Shown here in pieces: positions 1 through 11,812 of a DNA stretch of 64,000 nucleotides. Position 1 is the first letter of the stretch, and every line of letters starts with the position of its first letter. Under the pieces are notes generated by a model. The model worked only from the letters and a program-made list of their open reading frames with translations, did no database searches and was not told where the DNA came from. A program made the translations under genes and the position numbers. The stretch is from Ovis canadensis (lineage: Eukaryota; Chordata; Mammalia; Artiodactyla; Bovidae): contig NC_091246.1 of NCBI RefSeq assembly GCF_042477335.2, positions 207,451,501 through 207,515,500 of the forward strand, read 5' to 3'.

Positions 1-120
1 TGAATCACGAATGAGTCCAGCTAGACACCCACCAACCAATACTTTTAATCAAATTTTAATGATTATATAGTAGGTGGGATATTTGGAGATTATTTTCAGA
101 AAATCTCCTTTTAGAGTTGA

Positions 121-333
121 GGCTTCTCTGGTGGGTCAGACCATAAAGAAGCTGCCTGCAATGCAAGAGACACAGGAGATGAAGGTTTGATCCCTGGGTC
201 AGGAAGATTACATGGAGAAGGGAAAGGCAGCCCACTCCAGTATTCTTGTGTGGAGAATCCCATGGACAGAGGAGCCTGGTGTGCTACAGTCCATGGGGTC
301 GCAAACTGCTGGACATGACTGAGCAACTAACAC
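121..333 (+). mobile_element. Bov-tA SINE
   Basis: Ruminant tRNA-Glu-derived SINE. It opens with the tRNA-like head (ggcttctctggtgggtcag), keeps a B-box-like gtttgatccc, and continues into the Bov-A monomer ending at gactgagcaactaac. No clear target-site duplication was found. Non-coding; the short open frames in it are translated SINE. Confidence 0.9.
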
Positions 334-606
334 TTTCACTTTTCACTTTCTTTCTTTCACTTATCTTAAAAGTTATCTTATCCTAAAATCAAATCATTTT
401 TCTTATTTTTACTCTGGGCTCCACAAAGTTAGATGACACACCATCATCAAAGTCTGCGAATACAGCCTGGTATTTCAAACAGCACCACGAATGACTGGTT
501 CCTGAGAATACAGAATTGTAAAGTTCAAATTCTGTTTATTCTCAGAAATTGTGAAAGAAAAACAGATAGCATTTGCTAGAGGATTCACCAACCTCTTGAA
601 TGAAAA

Positions 607-758
607 TCAGTCAGTGCAGTTCAGTCACTCAGTTGTGTCTGACTCTTTGCAATCTCATGGACTGCAGCATGCCAGGCTTCCCTGTCCATCACCAACTCCC
701 GGAGCTTGCTCAGACTCATGTCCATCGAGTTGGTGATGCCATCCAACCATCTACAGAT
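607..758 (-). mobile_element. BovB LINE 3' end, strongly 5'-truncated
   Basis: About 150 bp of the BovB 3' terminus in reverse, from the ttcagtcactcag end to the ggtgatgccatccaacc segment. An 8-bp direct repeat aatgaaaa at 599-606 and 759-766 fits a target-site duplication. Only the last few dozen codons of the family reading frame are represented. Confidence 0.8.
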
Positions 759-1071
759 AATGAAAAGACTCCAGTAAAGTAACATCCTGATGAACTAAAT
801 GTAAATGAACAATGAATTTTACTAAACCCCAAATGTTTTGATAGACAGTTAGAACATCCTGACCTCCAGGTAAGAACCACAGCTGTGTCTTAGACTTCCA
901 TCAAAGCTAACAAGCAACTAGAATGTTCTTAAACTTACTAATATAATCAATTACACAAAACCACTAACTTGAGAAACTGATTATTTCTCTGGGAAATGAG
1001 CCCTAAATATGAGATTATCCTAGAGTGTTTAGCAACACAGAAACTCTAAGAAAATCTTGATTTTCATTTTT

Positions 1072-1190
1072 TACTTTTTATTTTTTGACCACACCTCACG
1101 GCTGATGGGATCTCAGTTCCTCCATCAGGGACTGAACTCTCACCCACCGCATTGGAAGCACATAGTCTTCACCACTGCCAAGGAAGTCCC
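1072..1190 (-). mobile_element. CHR-type tRNA SINE (CHR-2-like)
   Basis: Reverse copy of the cetartiodactyl CHR SINE. On the minus strand it begins gggacttccttggcagtgg, and on the plus strand it ends with the T-rich ttttttgaccacacctca block. It is older than the Bov-tA copies, judged by divergence. Subfamily assigned from memory. Confidence 0.75.
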
Positions 1191-1199
1191 CAAAACTTG

Positions 1200-1840
1200 G
1201 TTTTTAAAGAACAATTGGTTCAATGGGTGAATAACATAATCCCAATTTTGACCTATCAATTGATCGAAGGTTGGGAAAGGTGTGGAGGAAACCCATGTGG
1301 TCCATCAATTTATGCTATGCTTTGCTGCAAGCAAACTGACATTCATGAAACAGGCTAAGTGTTCAACTTTATGAGATCCATCATACATTAAAGTATTTTA
1401 CAGAGTAAATGGTTGGTTTGATTTATCCAATAGTGACTGTGACTCTGCCTTTTTTAAAAAAAATGTGCACAACAAATTAAAGTTTACAGCTTAAATCTTT
1501 ATAGGAGCCTATTCCATGCTTCCTTGGTTTTTCCCTAGACATATCTTTAGTGATGGGCAGGAAGCACTTGCATTTGCCTCTCAGGTAAAAGCTTCTTTTA
1601 CAGAAATGGGCAAAGAACATTGAAAATTTATAAGCGTACACATTCCTGTTTGTTTTGTCCTGTTTGTTGGTGAAAATGTGCATGTCCAGATACCACAGTT
1701 GTGTGCTCTTCTCTTACTAAAATTGCAGCTTTGTGGAGGCACCGTTCTCGTCTGCCACATTCACAGCTTCACTGAAGTTCCTAGCATAGCTCTAGACAGA
1801 AATAAGGCACTATTTGCTCCATGTTTATGAATGAATAAAG
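1200..1840. other. No recognised feature
   Basis: Unique-looking AT-rich sequence. Short open frames here have no recognisable protein similarity and no coding signature that I could see. Confidence 0.5.
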
Positions 1841-1852
1841 CAGCCTCAGAAT
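1841..1852. repeat. Target-site duplication, left copy
   Basis: cagcctcagaat. It is identical to 2285-2296 and brackets the nested Bov-tA pair. Confidence 0.9.
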
Positions 1853-2284
1853 GCTTCTGCTTAGTCCCGTGGTTGTGTCTGATTCTTGTGCAACCCTGTG
1901 GGCTGTACGGGCTTCCCTGGTGGCTCAGACCATAAAGAACCTGCCTGCAACTTGGGAGACATGGCTTTGGTCCCAGGGTTGGGAAGATTTCCTGGAGGAG
2001 GAAATGGCAACCCACCCCAGTATTCTTGCCTGGACAATCCCCTGGACAAAGGAGCCTGCCGGGCCACAGCCCACGGGGTGGCAAAGGGTCAACTGAGTGA
2101 CTAAGCACACGTGCACTGTAGCCCGCCAGGCTCCTCTGTCCATGGGATTGTCCAGGCAAGAATACTGGGGTGGGTTGCCATTTTCTCCTCCAGGAAATCT
2201 TCCCAACCCAGGGATCAAACCTGGGTATCCTATGTATCCTGCCTTGCAGGAGGATTCTTATCCCACTGAGCCACTAGGGAAGCC
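1853..2284 (-). mobile_element. Bov-tA SINE, split by a second Bov-tA
   Basis: Reverse Bov-tA whose Bov-A part (1853-1907) and tRNA head part (about 2116-2284) are separated by a forward Bov-tA. The pair is bounded by a perfect 12-bp direct repeat cagcctcagaat at 1841-1852 and 2285-2296, the target-site duplication of the outer element. Confidence 0.92.
1908..2115 (+). mobile_element. Bov-tA SINE nested inside an opposite Bov-tA
   Basis: Forward Bov-tA, from gggcttccctggtggctcag to the gactaagcacac end, inserted into the reverse copy at 1853-2284. A short ctgta lies on both sides (1903-1907 and 2116-2120). The insertion is younger than its host element. Confidence 0.88.
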
Positions 2285-2296
2285 CAGCCTCAGAAT
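2285..2296. repeat. Target-site duplication, right copy
   Basis: cagcctcagaat. It matches 1841-1852 exactly. Confidence 0.9.
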
Positions 2297-3490
2297 AAGT
2301 GACATCTGTTTTTCTCTCAAACAGAGGCTCACCTATGACAGTAGACCAATCTATTCTATGACTATGCACACTACCTTCTAACAGGCTCTCCTTGCGCAGC
2401 TTTGAATTCATTCAGAATGAGTGGTCTAAGATTTCCTGCCCAGCAAATCCATTGGAATAGCCAGCACCAAACCCAAGGAGGTTTGAGGCTTATAGGGAAG
2501 CAAGTGAGATAGATGGAATTTTCATCTGTCCATCAGCCCCAGTGTTAACTACCTTTTAAAAAGTGCTTTCTGGTAAGTAACGCTCCCCAAGCCTCCAGGC
2601 ACTCAAACATTGATCTGTAAATATTTAACAGTGATAAAGAGATACATGCGGGTAAGTGAAATCACCCGCAGGTCTTTACAGAGCAAAGAGACTATTCACC
2701 TGCCTCTTAAAAACATTCCTCGGGTCTTCAGTGTTCTGCCCTGTTTCCACGAGCCTCCTTGGATCATTTACCTGTCTTAGTCAAACAAATGCTAGCTTGC
2801 CCTCTGACCTCCAACTTGTTCCCCCAGAACTGTGGGGATTCCTGATGTGCTCACTGGCTTTAGAATTTACAAATGTGGATGCTAACCTTGACTTTCTAAA
2901 CAGAAGAAAATCTTACAAGTATTACCAGCAGCATTCACCCTTTAAAGCATAAACAGCAAAATGCCTTTTGTTCCGTATTTTGTCTTTATCTCTGTTCTAC
3001 TAGTTATGCCCATTATTTAATCCATTTAGCTGCCTTCACAAAGGATTAACATTTTTACCTGCTTAGATTTGATTAAGAAAGAAGCAAACATGCTTTTGAT
3101 AGGGTCGAGCCTGGTGATGTTGATTTTTACAGGATGAACTTGATGAGTGTCACTCAGCATCACACCGGCGGCATCACTTTTAACAAATGCTGTGTCTGTG
3201 CTGCCCCCAAAGAGATGGCTGCCCATTCACTCGTCCAGACAACCAATCAACCAAGTCAAATAAATAGTCAATGAAACCAGTTGTTTGACCCAGTCGAATC
3301 ATTTGATTGGATGGATTAATTCACTTCGAAGCAGTTGTCCTGGAGGCCCTGTTACCTGTCGGTATAGCCCCACAGCGGACACAGAGAAATAGGGCACTCT
3401 GGCAGAAGGTCATTGTCTGCAGGATTGCTGAAGCACAGTGTCTGAACTGTACAAAACAGCAACTTCACTCTCTTTGTCCCACCCTCTCCA
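2297..3490. other. No recognised feature
   Basis: Unique sequence between the nested SINEs and a MIR. Open frames of 66-98 codons at 2656-2952, 3026-3226 and 3307-3585 match nothing I recognise. Confidence 0.5.
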
Positions 3491-3494
3491 AGAG

Positions 3495-3690
3495 CTGTGA
3501 CATAGTGGTTAAGGGAATGGACTTTGGAAACAAGACTACCTGGGATGAAACCTCAGCTCTGTCACTTACCATTTCTGTGGCGTGAAGTGAGCTGCGCAAC
3601 TGCTCTCTCTGCCTCCCACCTAAAATTTGAACATGCTACTACCTATCTTAAAGGTTTGGGTTATTTGGCAGAATAATGGATGGATACAAA
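3495..3690 (+). mobile_element. MIR SINE, decayed
   Basis: Recognised by the MIR layout: tagtggttaagggaatgg, then ggaaacaagactacctggg and ctctgtcacttaccatttc, followed by the weaker tail. Mammal-wide and old; the ends are approximate. Confidence 0.65.
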
Positions 3691-4332
3691 CAAAGCACCT
3701 AGTAAACATTTTAAAAATGTTTGCCATCATTATTTTGTTATTGTAATTTAACAGAAAGACACTTCAGATAGGAGACTGTGATATGACCAAAATTTCCCAG
3801 AGCCTCGGATGCTTTTAAATTTAAAATAATATATCTCCCAGCAAAGACACTTTCATTTATCAATGAATATTAGAGTTTTCTATAGTTCTCCAAATACTCA
3901 TAGTTTTTATACTAGATATAACATGCACAGGAAGGTTATCTGGAATTATCCAATTGAAAATATCCATATTGGCTCCAAAATGGCCAGATTTCTTCTTGCT
4001 CTGACTAAAATATATCATCTTCCAGAGAGATGAACAATGTAAGAGAAATAATGTCAGTGCAGAGGACACTGATTGCTGTGTCTGCCTGGCGCAGAGGAAG
4101 CTTCATGAAGGCGCCACCTGGGAAGCGTCATGGGTCCCTTTACAGAGCCCCACACATAGTTTTATGCTCTGTTGTTGTCTTCTTGAAATTCTTAATAACT
4201 TTTGAACAAAGGGCCCCGAATTTTCATTTTTCCATGGGCCCTGTAAACTAAAGCCTGGATGTGATCTATTACCAGTAGCTAAGATTCTGGGGTAATGGAA
4301 CCTATTTACAGAGCAGCAGTGGAAACACAGGC

Positions 4333-4878
4333 ATTGTGAACAGACTTATGGACATGGCTGGGGGCAGGAGAGGGGGTGGTGGTGAAGAAGGAGAGGGAGG
4401 GAAGTATGGAGAGAGTAACATGGAAACATACATTGTGTGTGTTAGTCGCTCAGTCATGTCCGACTCTTTGCAACCCCATAGGGTATTCCCTGCCAGGTTC
4501 CATCCATGTGATTTTCCAGGCAAGAATATTGGAGTGGGTTGCCATTTCCTTCTCCAGGGGATCTTCCTGACCCAGGGATCAAACCCATGCCTCCTGCATT
4601 GCAGGCAGACTCTTTACTGTCTGAGCTACCAGGGAGGCCTTACATTACCATATGTAAAATAGATAGCCAATGGGAATTTGCTGATGGCTCAGGGAACTCA
4701 AACCAGGGCTCTAGAACAACCTAGAGGGGTGTGAAGGGGTGTGAGGTGGGAGGGATGTTCAAGTGGGAGGGGACATGAGTAAACTTATGGCTGATTTATA
4801 TTGATGCTTGATAGAAACCAATGCAATACTGTAAAGCAATTATCCTTCAATTAAAAATAAGTAGATTAAAAAAAAAAA
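4333..4878 (+). mobile_element. L1 3' end, interrupted by a SINE
   Basis: Ruminant L1 3' UTR. The part after the SINE carries the signature tagatagccaatgggaattt, the G-rich ggtgggagggatgttcaag and the terminal gtaaagcaattatccttcaa, then an A-rich tail ending at 4878. The upstream part (4333-4436) is the G-rich L1 3' UTR stretch. No open reading frame is kept. Confidence 0.75.
4437..4639 (-). mobile_element. Bov-tA SINE inside L1
   Basis: Reverse Bov-tA (gttagtcgctcagtcatgtc ... ctaccagggaggcc) lying within the L1 3' UTR. acatt occurs on both sides and may be the target-site duplication. It dates the L1 as older than this SINE. Confidence 0.88.
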
Positions 4879-4879
4879 C

Positions 4880-6990
4880 ATTCTAGGGTAGCGCACGTTC
4901 CACAAACCAGATTTTCTATTAGAAGATTTTAATAAAATGCTGACTAGCTCAGCTGGTATGATACTTGTAACTGAAGTAGAAGTTTTCCTGTGGTTATTGT
5001 CCATGGGGGAGCCGCCTCAGAAGGCAGCAGCTGCTCACAATACAGCCCCAAGACAGAGCCACAGACGGCTCCACCCAGCTCCTCCCGGGTCTCACAGGTC
5101 AGGAGGATTTGATAAGAAACAGCGACTCTGAGCCGTTTCCCCTCATCCGCAGTTCCACTGATGTCAGCCCATTAGTCAAAAACATACCTTGAACAGTCTT
5201 AAGAGCCTAAAATTATCTTGACACCAAACACTGAAAAAATGGATTTGGAGCCTTCTGTTCTCCGTCCCAGGCTTCTTTAGTTCACATCTCATTTCTTAAG
5301 CTCTTGACATGGTCTCTATGATTTTCTATGGCAGGATATAAAAACCACTGTTTTAGTTGTTTGATTTTTACTGTGTGATTAGTCTAAGCATGATAGAGAG
5401 AAAAGCACGTAAAGCATTATTTTATTTGAAAGCCAGAAGCACATAATGTTTATTAATAAAGAGTCTGGTTTACATAGATTTTATTATTATTGAGCATAAA
5501 ATGGTTTATATTACAAGCAAGGGTGAAATTACTAACTAATTAGCCTGTGAAGATCCTGTTTAATGGAATATATAAATCTAGGGTGTTGCTTTTTTTTCTA
5601 CAAACCTTAAGGGTCTTATTCATTAAACATGTACATATGCAGCCTTTATGCTGAAACAGGGGATTGTGACATATAATTCAAGGTCAAACGATTCATTCTG
5701 TTTCTGGATGTCCAAAAATCTCAGAGCCTTAAATTCCTTAACTCTTAATGGAAGTTGGTTTCAACACACAGCTGCTGTAGCATGCACACAGAATTCAACC
5801 ATAAATGATGGTAACTGAGAAAAGCAAAAGTGAAGAACAGAAGGGCTAAATTATCTATTTGTCTGTCTGTCTCTCTCTGGATACTGTAGCTTAAAACCCA
5901 CTTAACTCTTCCAAAGGAACTTTGTTTCTATTAACTTAGAGGATTGCACAATCTTTGTAAACACACCATTCTCATATATTTCAGTTAAATTTTGTAATAG
6001 TACCATAAAAGGTGTCAGGTATTGCAATAAACTATCAGTTACAGAAAGCACAAATTGTATGGGAAAATTACTAGAAACCATGTCTTAGAAGGAAGAAAAA
6101 GAACATTTTTTTAAGAACTTGGAAAAAGAATCCTGTTTCCTTAAAATGTGTGCTTCTCATTTTAATAAAAACAGAGATTGTGTGTTTTAAGTCCAGTTTC
6201 AGGGTTAGAAGCAGTGTGGCTACTTCATTTCAATGCTAGTCTCTCAAGGCCCCTAGAGACTATAACCTGCCCTCCTTACTTACCTCCTACCACTGTGGAG
6301 TAGGAATGCTATCAGGGGCTAAAGCAGGGACAGGGGACAAATGAATGTTGCCATATTTTACTTTCAGAAGCAGTTTTAGGGGCAAAACTTAAAGCATATT
6401 GGGTTTGCTGTATATTACATCATTGGTTAAAAGTTGACTTGCAATATATCCTGACTCTAGTCCTTTCGTTCAAAATCCAAGTTAGTAAAGGTGACCAATT
6501 CACCTCTGCTCTGGAACGGGATATGCTTCTTTGCAAGAGTAAAGAGGCCTGGGCTGAGGGCTTAGACTGGCTGAATGGTAGCAAGTTGTTTCATTTGTCT
6601 CTTGCTTGTTTGAACAGCCTGAGTGACTACAATTTAAAAAAAAAAAAATCAACTCAAAACAGAAAACCCAGATTAGCTACTATGATAATACTAGAGTGAT
6701 TTTCAGTTATCCTGGGACCATCCCAACAACCCCAAATGATGAAAACATTATTCACAATGAGATAAGGCTGCATGTTTCCATAAAGGCTCTGACTTTCCAT
6801 TTTATGGAAGTGCTTTTGTTTTAATGGCAGAACTCAGAACGAATCTAGACTTACCAAACCATAAGATTTGTATTCAGGAAATACGTGTTTAGGAAGAACT
6901 TCGAATGTTTGCTCTGGAGGGCGTGGGATTCTTGGACAAGGGTGTTTGCGGGCTCTGAGCGCCGGGCTAGCCAGGCGCACATCATTTAAA
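4880..6990. other. Repeat-poor unique interval
   Basis: About 2.1 kb without any interspersed repeat that I can recognise, unusual for this window. A moderately GC-rich patch at about 4995-5175 is followed by AT-rich sequence with many TAAT-like words. No splice-flanked coding exon could be supported. Confidence 0.5.
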
Positions 6991-6998
6991 GATGAACA

Positions 6999-7013
6999 CT
7001 GCCCCCTGCTGGC
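6999..7013 (-). promoter_or_regulatory. CTCF-like motif
   Basis: ctgccccctgctggc resembles the reverse complement of the vertebrate CTCF core (CCASYAGRKGGC type). It lies in a short GC-richer patch in unique DNA. A motif match alone does not show occupancy. Confidence 0.45.
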
Positions 7014-7029
7014 AAGAGGCCACATTACC

Positions 7030-8480
7030 TCCCGAAAGTACATGTAAGGGTGGGAAAACCACCACTGTATAAAGGGAAAATTCATTTTGATTCTTTCAAC
7101 TTTTCTTCAGTTCTTAGCTTGACAGCTGAGTTCAGAAGTATTATAACTGCCAAGCATCACTATTGCATTTCAAGACAACTTGGTTTATTTTATTATTCTC
7201 AGCGCATTATGATGAACTACCACCCCTGGCAGAAATCCGCCTAAAACAAAAGATAAGAGAAATAAAGACAGTCACTGTGGTGACTGGGAGAGCTTTTAAG
7301 ATGGACTGGGGCGTGGAAAAGAGAAAACTCGGTAAAAAACCAATTTGATAGTTTATAATTCGACTCTAGCCAGTCACAACCTCAAATGCGAGAGAGAGAG
7401 AATTCAAGATGACAGTTCTCAAAGAGCTCACAGAAGGAGCTGAATCATCTAATTTTCTGTCCATATCTTTTCCTCCTAAACTGAGCACCACAATAGAGTT
7501 GCCAGGGGAAGGGTGTGGAGCCCAGGACTGGGGACTCAGAACTTTAGGACGGGTTAGAACACTCCAAGGATACTCGGGGGAAGTGCCCCCCACCCCAGCT
7601 TCCTGCCTGCCTGGGAGCTCTCAGAGCAAGAAGAAAACTCGTGGGCAGGTTGCTGAGGGGACATCGGACACACAGGTCAGATTCAGTTACTGAGTACCTG
7701 CTGTAACAGTGGGCAGTATTCACCAATTATTCACATGGATTGTCCTTTTAATCCTGTTCTATAAATACAACTCTTTGAGGAAGGTATTACCTCAGCCCTT
7801 TACGAATTAGGAAATTTGGAACTGAAAAGATAAAATAGCTTGCTCATGACCATGCAGTCAGCGGGTGGAGCAGGCCCTGTGCTCATTCCGCTTTAGACAT
7901 CTGTGGAGTTGACACGCAGCTCTGCTTTCCAAACTTGCCCGACCGACCTGTGGAATTTAGATAGCGATGTGCTGCATGTGGTGATCTAAAAATTCCATTA
8001 AATATTCACTCCGTTCATTGATAACATTCCTTGTAGGAAGTCATTCTGGCCTCCAAAGTACCACCATGCTTTGTAAATAAGAATTAATTCCATATTAAGT
8101 GACATTTTATGCCCACATTCAGAAAAATTATTATACTTAGAGAACAAATCATATATTCCCTCAAAACATCTTTCTTCTCATAGATACTAACTTTAAATAA
8201 AATATGATCATGTCACTGCCCTCTGAAAAGTCTTCATTATTCTTTGGAACTGGATAGTAAAAGGTGCTCAGTGTGAAAAGTATTCTAAAATCAAATCAGT
8301 TTAAAGAAATCTTCATTTTACTTTGCACTGGGGGAATACCGACAGCTCTGAAAAATCCAACAGTAAGAAAGACTAATTTTGTTTGAACAAACATTTCTCC
8401 AACTTATTGAGCCACACAATAGTATTACAGGAACATTTTTTAACAGATCAAGGAATACAGAGAACACAGTTTAGGGACTA
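7030..8480. other. No recognised gene; possible MIR trace
   Basis: Mostly unique. A diverged reverse MIR-like stretch may lie at about 7780-7880. Open frames at 7366-7593 and 7409-7693 overlap on opposite strands and match nothing known to me. Confidence 0.4.
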
Positions 8481-8559
8481 TTGGCTTAATGAAAAATTCT
8501 AGATTCTTTAGATTGACACACAAGTCTTCCATAAGCCAATTCTTGCCCACCTCCAGCTT

Positions 8560-8900
8560 CTTTTTAACCCTCCATGCAGCCTACAATCGAAACAAATATT
8601 TGCTATTTCCTAAATTTATCTTGTTATCTTATGCCTGTGTGTCTTTAAATATACTGGTCTTTCTGCCTGGAGCATCCTTGGACTTCTCTGTCCACCTGGC
8701 CACCTCCTAACTATTCTTTCAAGCCTTAAGTCAGCTGTTTCTCTATGAAGATGCTTCTTTCTCTAACTCCCCCCAGGAAGGTTTAGATACTGCTCCTTCT
8801 ATATCTGGAACTTTCTGGGTACCTCTTTCCTCTTATTGCAACATTGTGAATTTTTCTCCTTCTCTTTCCCTATTAACTCTTCAGGAGACAAAAAGTATCT
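8560..8900 (+). mobile_element. L2 LINE fragment
   Basis: Has the L2 3' region layout: ctttctgcctggagcatcct, then the cacctcctaac and tcaagccttaagtcagct segment, then the ttctgggtacctctttcc region. Strongly diverged; limits are approximate. Confidence 0.55.
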
Positions 8901-9047
8901 TTATTCCCCAGGATTTATCAATGCTTAGGGGATTTGTTCTGAGATTTCCTTCTTTATTTAACTTCTTTCTTTATTCAAAGCTATCCTATACAAAGCAATT
9001 TCATCTCCTCTTTCAAATCTTGATAATGTTAATAATGATGATAATAG

Positions 9048-9225
9048 CTAATATTTGAGTGCTTAGTATATGCCAGGCTCCATACTAATTATTTTCCACA
9101 GATTAGCTTGTTCAATGATATGAATATATGATCATTTCCATCTTACAAACAAGGAAATAAAGGCACATGGAAGTTAAGTAATCTGTTCAAGTTCATGGAA
9201 CAGGTAAATAAATGTTTTGTACCCA
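9048..9225 (-). mobile_element. MIR (MIRb-like) SINE
   Basis: Reverse MIR. The run tgagtgcttagtatatgcca, then ccatcttacaaacaaggaaa, then gttaagtaatctgttcaag is the classic MIRb complement. Confidence 0.75.
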
Positions 9226-9390
9226 AAGGATCTGTATGCAAAGATTCTCCATATAGTCTCTATATTCTCTTATAACATTACAATATAGGAGCTATAGTAT
9301 AATATTCAACAGGAAAAAAAGTTTATTACAATGAAAATAGAAAAACAAGGTATAAGCTTTCTTCCAGTTCACCAAGGAAGGCGATAGCGA

Positions 9391-9591
9391 TTTAGTTGCT
9401 AAGTCGTGTCTGACTCTTTCAACCCCATGGACAAGTAGCCTGCCAGGCTCCTCTGTCCATGGTATTCTCCAAGCAAGAATACTGGAGTAGGTTGCCATTT
9501 CCTTCTCCAGGGCATCTTCCCGACCCAGGAACTGAACCTGGGTCTCTTGCTTTGCAGGCAGATTCATTAGTGACTGAGCTAGGAGGGAAGC
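9391..9591 (-). mobile_element. Bov-tA SINE
   Basis: Reverse Bov-tA from tttagttgctaagtcgtgtc to the tRNA head end ctaggagggaagc. Near-matching flanks (ccaaggaagg before, acaaggaggg after) may be a decayed target-site duplication. Confidence 0.88.
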
Positions 9592-10905
9592 ACAAGGAGG
9601 GGGAAGAATTAGATATTTATGGTGCAGTGAAGGAGGATCACAGAACTAATCTGAAAAAAAATCCACCTGTCAAGTTCTTGGGGGGAAAGGAGAGCATTAT
9701 AAAGAAGGTTGGAAATATTATTTATTCCTCAATGATAGAGCAGCCTCCAGAGGTTACCTGGAGGGCCAGCTGGAGACTGAACTTGGGGTCAACTGCTGTT
9801 TCATGACTGGAGGGAGTGGCATATTGTGGCAGCTGTGGCTGGGACTGCCGTCACATGGCCACAACAGCCCCGACGACCACCCCACAACTTCAATGTATCT
9901 GTCCCGCACCCTACAGTTTCCCCTTTATAGATGGGAAACAGGCTCTGAAAGGCCCATGACTGCTCCAGGTTACTCAATCAGTAACAAAATTGAGCTCAAC
10001 TCCAGATCTCACCCCAGAGGCCTTCACTGCAGGGAAAAGAAGCTGTCTTTAAAAGCCTGTTAGCATTTTAGCTGCTTCTGTGAACTTGTATTTGCTCTTG
10101 TATTTCTTTTTCTTGAATTTTAGCCTGGTCATTCAAAACCAGACTGGATATCTCTTGAGACAAGAATGTTATGCTTTTGTCTATTGTTGTAGAGTGTAAA
10201 GTACATCTTCATTGAATACTTGTTCACTGATTAATTAAATGAGGCCCAAGACCAAATGCTGGGCAAACTGGGTGGACCTCTTGACTATCAGGCTGCTGAA
10301 GTTGTTACATCACTCTGTGGGGAGCCCGGCCACTCTGTCTCTGATTGGTCGCAAGGCATTCATTAAGTTTCTTGATTTCTCTGGGTCTGCACTGCCTAGT
10401 TAATGAGGATAGAGATTTCTTTGAAGGGCCTTCTAGTTCCAAATTTCTAGGGCGAGAGTTTCAACATTGAAGAGAAGAGAAATTCCCCCAAGAATACTGA
10501 CATTACTGGTAAATAATTTGCATTTGCAGTGGTTTGCAGAACTTGAAAGCATGAGTACTATGTTTCCAGTTCATAGTTTGCCCTTAAAAATAAATGAATA
10601 AAGAAACAGACAGGCTCTTTTCCTAATTGTGCCTGTTGCAAAGGCTTTCCAACCATAAACCAGGCCATAGGCTTTATATATATTTTGTAGTATGGCTGAT
10701 GCCACAATTCGATAGTAATAATGCTGTTTTAAACAGGAGCCAGGGATCACAGAACATGCCTTACATTGCCACTACCTTAACACTTGAGAAAGTCCTTACT
10801 TTTTAATGACTATGACTGTTTCAGGAAAACTACTGGGAAAACCTCAGAGATGCCCTTGGTTGCTGGAATCTCTGCTTTAAGCTGAGAATTTAAACTATTA
10901 AACTC
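9592..10905. other. No recognised feature
   Basis: Unique sequence. An inverted CCAAT word lies near 10343 (ctctgattggtcgc), but no exon or promoter can be supported. The open frame at 9803-10063 has no recognised match. Confidence 0.45.
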
Positions 10906-10907
10906 TC

Positions 10908-11321
10908 TGTTATGGAAGGAATTATGTCACCCCACCCCCCACCCCTGACCCCGGCAAAGTATACATTGAAACCCTAATTTCCAATGTGACTGTACTTGAG
11001 GCAAGATCTTTAGGGGGTAATTAAGGTTAAATGAGGTCATAAGGTTGAGGCTCTAATTCAGTAGAACTGATGTCCCCATGAAAAGAGGAAGAGACAGCAG
11101 AGATCTTGCTCCCTCTCCCCATCAACACAGAGAAAAGGTCATGTGAGGACACAGTGAGAAGATGACCACCTGAAAGCCAGGGAGGAAGGCCTCAGAAGGA
11201 ATCAAACTCGACAACACCTTGATCTTGAACCGCCAGCCTCCAGAACTGTAAGAAAATTAATTTCTGTTGTTAAGCAACGTAGTCTATGGCACTTTGTTAT
11301 GGCAGCCCTCGTAAAATAACA
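10908..11321 (+). mobile_element. Solo LTR of MaLR/MLT1 type
   Basis: About 414 bp beginning tgttatgg and ending taaca. It contains the MLT1 landmarks: gaaaccctaatttccaatgtg, a ggtcatgtgaggacacagtg block, and ccttgatcttgaaccgccag followed by gtaagaaaattaatttctgt. No internal retroviral region is present, so it is a recombined solo LTR or fragment of an old ERVL-MaLR. Confidence 0.8.
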
Positions 11322-11671
11322 TGCACCCTAAAACCAAAGTTTTGCGATAGCCCCTAAAATCACTTCCATTTGTATTTAGTGATTAAGTCACAGCTGCTGA
11401 GACTTGGCCAAAGGCTATAGGCAAAGAGATGGGGAAATGCCACACAAAGCCTTGTTCATTTTGTCCTTCGACAACTGGTGAGTCCATGCCTGCCTCCTAG
11501 CTAGCACCACGGGAGCATGACCACCGGGGCAGCAGGTTCCAGAATTTTGTGCTTCTCTATGGGCACCTGTCTGTCTGCGATGCTCCCCACCTGTCAGTTT
11601 GCCTGTGGACAAAGAAAAGAGACGGCAGACAATCACTCCGCTGCTGTGCCCAGTTTTACTAATATTCATCC

Positions 11672-11812
11672 ATCCGTTCTGTTATTCAACAAATATTTAT
11701 TGAAGCCTACTGTATGCCAGGCACTGTTTCAGGATCTTGGGATATCGCAGTGAGAAAAATAAGCAAAAATCCCCCATCTTCATGGAGTTTACATTCTAAT
11801 GAAATAACTTCT
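11672..11812 (-). mobile_element. L2 LINE 3' end
   Basis: Reverse L2 3' terminus: caacaaatatttattgaagc, then tatgccaggcactgtttcag, then catggagtttacattctaat. Only the last ~140 bp are recognisable. Confidence 0.7.

Noticed and set aside
1761..2218. Overlapping frames of 68-132 codons on both strands
   Set aside because: All are translations of the nested Bov-tA pair.
10908..11321. Part of a full endogenous retrovirus
   Set aside because: Only an LTR-like segment is present; no gag, pol or env similarity was seen nearby.
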